A DNA stretch of 64,000 nt, from positions 1 to 64,000 of the forward strand of contig CAVVPK010000012.1 of the NCBI GenBank assembly GCA_963750065.1, written 5' to 3'. Each line of letters begins with the position of its first letter. Positions within the stretch are counted from its first letter, which is position 1. Positions 61,470 through 64,000 of the stretch are shown one piece after another. The position numbers and the translations under genes were made by a program. The notes beneath the pieces were generated by a model. The model did not search any database and was not told where the DNA came from. It saw only the letters and a program-made list of their open reading frames with translations. Source of the stretch: CAVSRC01 sp963750065. Its GTDB lineage: Bacteria > Pseudomonadota > Alphaproteobacteria > Rhizobiales > Kaistiaceae.

Positions 61470-62543
61470 CTATCCGGCCTCGCGCGCCCAGCGGTCGGCT
61501 TGGCTGCCGACGATCTCGCCGATATTGGCGATCCGCTCGCGCTCGAGCCGCTGGCTGAGCCCGGTGACGATCTCTGCCGCCAGGCCGGGCCCTTCGTAGA
61601 CCATGCCGGTATAGACCTGGATGAGATCGGCACCGGCGGCCATCTTCTCCCAGGCTGTCTCGGCCGAATCGATGCCGCCCACGCCGATCAGCACCAGTTT
61701 CCTGCCGGCGATCTTGCGCAGCCTGGCCAGGATGGCGGTCGAGCGGCGGAAGAGCGGTCGGCCGGAGAGCCCGCCAGCTTCTGCCGCGACCCGGCTGTCG
61801 CCGAGACCGTCGCGGGCAAGCGTCGTGTTGGTGACGATCACGCCTTCGATGCCGGCCTCGATGGCGGCCGCGGCGATCGTCTCCAGGCCGGCCTGGTCGA
61901 GATCGGGGGCAAGCTTGAGCAGGATCGGCACCGGCTTTTCGGCGCGTCCCCGCGCTTCCACGATCGCCGCTATCAGGCCGCTCACCGCCGGACCTTCCTG
62001 CAGGTCGCGCAAGCCCGGCGTGTTGGGCGAGGAGATGTTGACCGCGATGTAGTCGGCCAGCGGCGCGAAACGGGTGACGCCGGCGACGTAATCGGCCACG
62101 CGGTCGGCGCTGTCGCGATTGGCGCCAATATTGACGCCGACGATGCCGCGCGGGTTTCGCTTCTTCAGCCGCGGCACGGCTGCGTCGAAGCCTTGATTGT
62201 TGAAGCCCATGCGGTTGATGACCGCATAGTCGGCCGGCAGGCGGAAGACGCGCGGGCGCGGATTGCCGGCCTGCGGCTTCGGCGTCAGCGTGCCGACCTC
62301 GGTGAAGCCGAAGCCGGCGGCCAGCGTCGCGTCGATCACCGTGGCATTCTTGTCGAAGCCGGCGGCAAGCCCCACCGGATTGGGAAAGGTCAGCCCGAGC
62401 ACACGGCAGGCCAGGCGCGGATCGGCCTGCGCCCTGTGCGGCATCAGCCCGGCCGCCGCCACCCCGCGTACGGCCAGCTTGTGCGCCATCTCCGGGTCGA
62501 TGGCGAAGACGAACGGCCGCATCAGCCTGAAGGCGAGGCTCAT
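61470..62543 (-). CDS. pyrD: Dihydroorotate dehydrogenase (quinone), class 2
   Basis: A 357-residue FMN enzyme of pyrimidine synthesis that oxidises dihydroorotate with quinone at the inner membrane. The N-terminal amphipathic helix (SLAFRLMRPFVFAIDPEMAHKLA) is the class 2 membrane-binding part. NPVGLAAGFDKNATVID, VNISSPNTPGLRDLQ (catalytic Ser), VTNTTLARDGL and LIGVGGIDSAETAWEKM (FMN site) follow. Its ATG overlaps the stop of the DUF952 gene, so the two are co-translated. Confidence 0.95.
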   Translation of the reverse strand: MSLAFRLMRPFVFAIDPEMAHKLAVRGVAAAGLMPHRAQADPRLACRVLGLTFPNPVGLAAGFDKNATVIDATLAAGFGFTEVGTLTPKPQAGNPRPRVFRLPADYAVINRMGFNNQGFDAAVPRLKKRNPRGIVGVNIGANRDSADRVADYVAGVTRFAPLADYIAVNISSPNTPGLRDLQEGPAVSGLIAAIVEARGRAEKPVPILLKLAPDLDQAGLETIAAAAIEAGIEGVIVTNTTLARDGLGDSRVAAEAGGLSGRPLFRRSTAILARLRKIAGRKLVLIGVGGIDSAETAWEKMAAGADLIQVYTGMVYEGPGLAAEIVTGLSQRLERERIANIGEIVGSQADRWAREAG

Positions 62544-62884
62544 GGCGGCAGGTCCGGGAAGAGGTGCCGGCCATTATCTGCCAGCGGCAGGGGTTTGACC
62601 CACAGCACCGCGGCAGGATCGAGCCGGCCGTAAAGATGGGGGAACAGCGCCCCGCCGCGCGACGGTTCGTAGCGCAGCTCAGGGCCCAGGGCGAGTTCGT
62701 CGAAGGCGACGAGCACGAGATCGGCGATGCCGGCGAAGTGGCGCTCGGCGGTCTCCTTCACCGTCGCGGACGTGGAGAAATGGATGAAGCCGTCGGCAAG
62801 GTCGACGCCGGCGCCGCGAAAGACTCCCTCGGCCTCGGCCTTGCGCCACAATTCAGCCGGGCAGATTTTGTAGACGGTGGTCAT
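62540..62884 (-). CDS. DUF952 family protein
   Basis: A 114-residue protein of the DUF952 (glutathione-S-transferase-like/ADP-ribosyl-like fold) family: MTTVYKICPAELWRKAEAEG, DGFIHFSTSATVKETAERHF and EPSRGGALFPHLYGRLDPAAV are the family motifs. It is found beside pyrD in many alphaproteobacteria. Its biochemical role is not established. The start at 62884 gives the standard N-terminus. Confidence 0.9.
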   Translation of the reverse strand: MTTVYKICPAELWRKAEAEGVFRGAGVDLADGFIHFSTSATVKETAERHFAGIADLVLVAFDELALGPELRYEPSRGGALFPHLYGRLDPAAVLWVKPLPLADNGRHLFPDLPP

Positions 62885-62995
62885 CGCGTTGCCGCGACAG
62901 TAGCGATGCCGGGGGGCACCGACAAGCGTCCCTGCGGACTTTCGCAAGGTTGTGCTAGGCTTTCGACAAGCGCGGCAACAACGACAGGGAGGTTC

Positions 62996-63445
62996 ATGGT
63001 GAATATCCGCTCCCTCATTGCCCTAGTCACGATCGTTTCGGCGGCGGCAGTGCTGCCCGCGGCCGCTCAGGACGGTGCGCCGCCGGCCGGGCGCTTCCAG
63101 CTCGCACCGGGCAAGGACAGCAGCTTCGTGCGCCTCGACACCCGTACCGGGGCCGTCTCCCACTGCCGCCAGGACGACGGCGTGTGGCATTGTGTGCCGA
63201 TCATGGATTCGGGTCTGGCGGACCGGCTCACGGCCCTGTCGGGCAAGGTCGATCACCTGGCGGCCGAACTCGATCATCTGTCGCTGCGCGTGGACGGACT
63301 GGCCGCCGACGCCGGCACGCCCCCACCCGTTACCGCGGCTGGCGACCCGACCGCGGGCAAGCCGACGGGACTTGCCCGGACGGCGGTCCACCGCTTGCTG
63401 GAGATGATCCGGGTGCTCAAGCATGGCCGCGCCGACACGACCTGA
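62996..63445 (+). CDS. Secreted protein of unknown function
   Basis: A 149-residue protein with a signal peptide (MVNIRSLIALVTIVSAAAVLP, cleavage near AAAQD). A short conserved motif follows (SSFVRLDTRTGAVSHCRQDDGVWHC), then a helical, coiled-coil-like segment (ALSGKVDHLAAELDHLSLRVDGL) and a basic tail. The RLDT-x-TG-x-VS-x-C ... W-x-C pattern is seen in small periplasmic proteins of rhizobia. The two Cys may pair. GGGAGG before the ATG supports the start. Confidence 0.75.
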   Translation: MVNIRSLIALVTIVSAAAVLPAAAQDGAPPAGRFQLAPGKDSSFVRLDTRTGAVSHCRQDDGVWHCVPIMDSGLADRLTALSGKVDHLAAELDHLSLRVDGLAADAGTPPPVTAAGDPTAGKPTGLARTAVHRLLEMIRVLKHGRADTT

Positions 63446-63542
63446 CCGCGATAGCACCGGGAAACGCACGTCCGGCGGCGGAAAAACGGCGCCGATTCGG
63501 TTACAATCCGCGCACGACGACCGATATTGACGAGAGGAATCG

Positions 63543-63562
63543 ACCCGCCGCCCGGGTTTTTT
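63543..63562 (+). terminator. Rho-independent terminator of the secreted-protein gene
   Basis: A 5-bp stem ACCCG/CGGGT with loop CCGCC is followed by TTTTT, between the secreted-protein gene and the next glycosyltransferase. Confidence 0.55.
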
Positions 63563-63591
63563 GAGGGCGGGGCAGTTCGAGCGGAGGCCAT

Positions 63592-64000
63592 ATGAACATC
63601 CTGATGGTCACCAATACCTTCGCGCCGAACGTCTCCGGTGTGGCGCGTTCGGTGACCATGTTCACCGAGGCCTATCGCAGCCGCGGCCATCGCGTTCTGG
63701 TCGTCGCGCCGGAATTCGACGGCGCCCCGGAGAACGAGGTCGATGTCGTCCGCATCGGCGCGCTACGCAATTTCGCCGGCACCGACTATTCCGTCGCCAT
63801 CGGTCCGCCGCTCTATCTCGCCCGTGCCGTCGATGCGTTCGGCCCCGATATCGTCCACTCGCATGGGCCCTTCCTGCTCGGCACCACGGCTGCGCGACTC
63901 GCCCGCACGCGGCGCGTGCCGCTGGTCTTCACCCATCACACCCTCTACGAGCACTACACCCACTACCTGCCGGGCGATTCGGGTCTGGTGAAGAAGATCG
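63592..64000 (+). CDS. Glycosyltransferase family 4 (3' end outside window)
   Basis: The first 136 residues of a GT4 enzyme. MNILMVTNTFAPNVSGVARSVTMFTEAYRSRGHRVLVVAP and DIVHSHGPFLLGTTAARLA with VFTHHTLYEHYTHYLPGD are typical of the alpha-mannosyltransferase/diacylglycerol-glycosyltransferase branch (MgtA/PimB-like). It continues past the window. GCGGAGG lies seven bases before the ATG. It is separate from the main exopolysaccharide locus. Confidence 0.9.
   Translation, partial: MNILMVTNTFAPNVSGVARSVTMFTEAYRSRGHRVLVVAPEFDGAPENEVDVVRIGALRNFAGTDYSVAIGPPLYLARAVDAFGPDIVHSHGPFLLGTTAARLARTRRVPLVFTHHTLYEHYTHYLPGDSGLVKKI

Overview
The window is GC-rich and looks like the chromosome of an alphaproteobacterium of the Hyphomicrobiales (Rhizobiales) type. 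Supporting signs are a GcrA cell-cycle regulator, a class I lysyl-tRNA synthetase, a SAM-II riboswitch in front of metZ, a long-form Dcd, a PodJ-like polarity protein and the alphaproteobacterial set of ligase-associated DNA repair genes. It is dense with genes on both strands. Several otherwise well-conserved genes (argD, gcrA, a ligase, a nuclease-like gene, a cytochrome-like gene) contain single-base frameshifts. This pattern fits assembly or sequencing indels at least as well as true gene decay.

Region by region: 0-3.5 kb holds the end of phoU, phoB, a secreted c-heme-like protein and gcrA. At 3.55-3.8 kb there is a promoter, a structured leader or small RNA candidate and a terminator. 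3.8-11.3 kb is core metabolism: argD-argF-hslO, an APH-fold kinase, apaG, metZ behind a SAM-II riboswitch plus attenuator, and dcd. 11.5-26.4 kb contains all four members of the ligase-associated DNA repair set (ATP-dependent ligase, MBL exonuclease, Lhr-like helicase, PdeM). Interspersed are ribN behind an FMN riboswitch, a UvrD-type helicase, transporters and a methyltransferase. An MFS gene in this stretch sits between two 121-bp direct repeats. 26.3-38.4 kb holds a MerR regulator with its target, a 770-bp gene-free repeat-rich region, a TSUP transporter with its TIGR02186 partner, a 1256-residue PodJ-like protein, an S24 regulator, a nuclease-fold protein, lysS, a TerB-like protein and a solute-binding protein.

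38.4-56.9 kb is an exopolysaccharide locus: a GT2 enzyme, a Wzy-like ligase/polymerase, an ExoP/Wzc-like protein with a degenerate ATP site, an initiating sugar transferase, GT4 enzymes, WecG/TagA, a polysaccharide deacetylase, a FemAB/GNAT-like transferase and a Wzx flippase. Three tiny genes are stitched between the later genes by ATGA overlaps. The first gene, the GT2, is split by a 3.77-kb IS1595-family transposon with 28-bp terminal inverted repeats. The transposon carries a transposase and five other protein genes, among them a probable Panacea-type toxin-antitoxin pair, three possible regulators and a tRNA-like element. This transposon is the most interesting accessory feature.

56.9-64 kb holds tRNA-Gly(CCC), a TPR-Ser/Thr kinase fusion facing two decayed trypsin-like protease genes, a DUF6460 membrane protein, pyrD with a DUF952 gene, a small secreted protein and the start of another GT4 glycosyltransferase.
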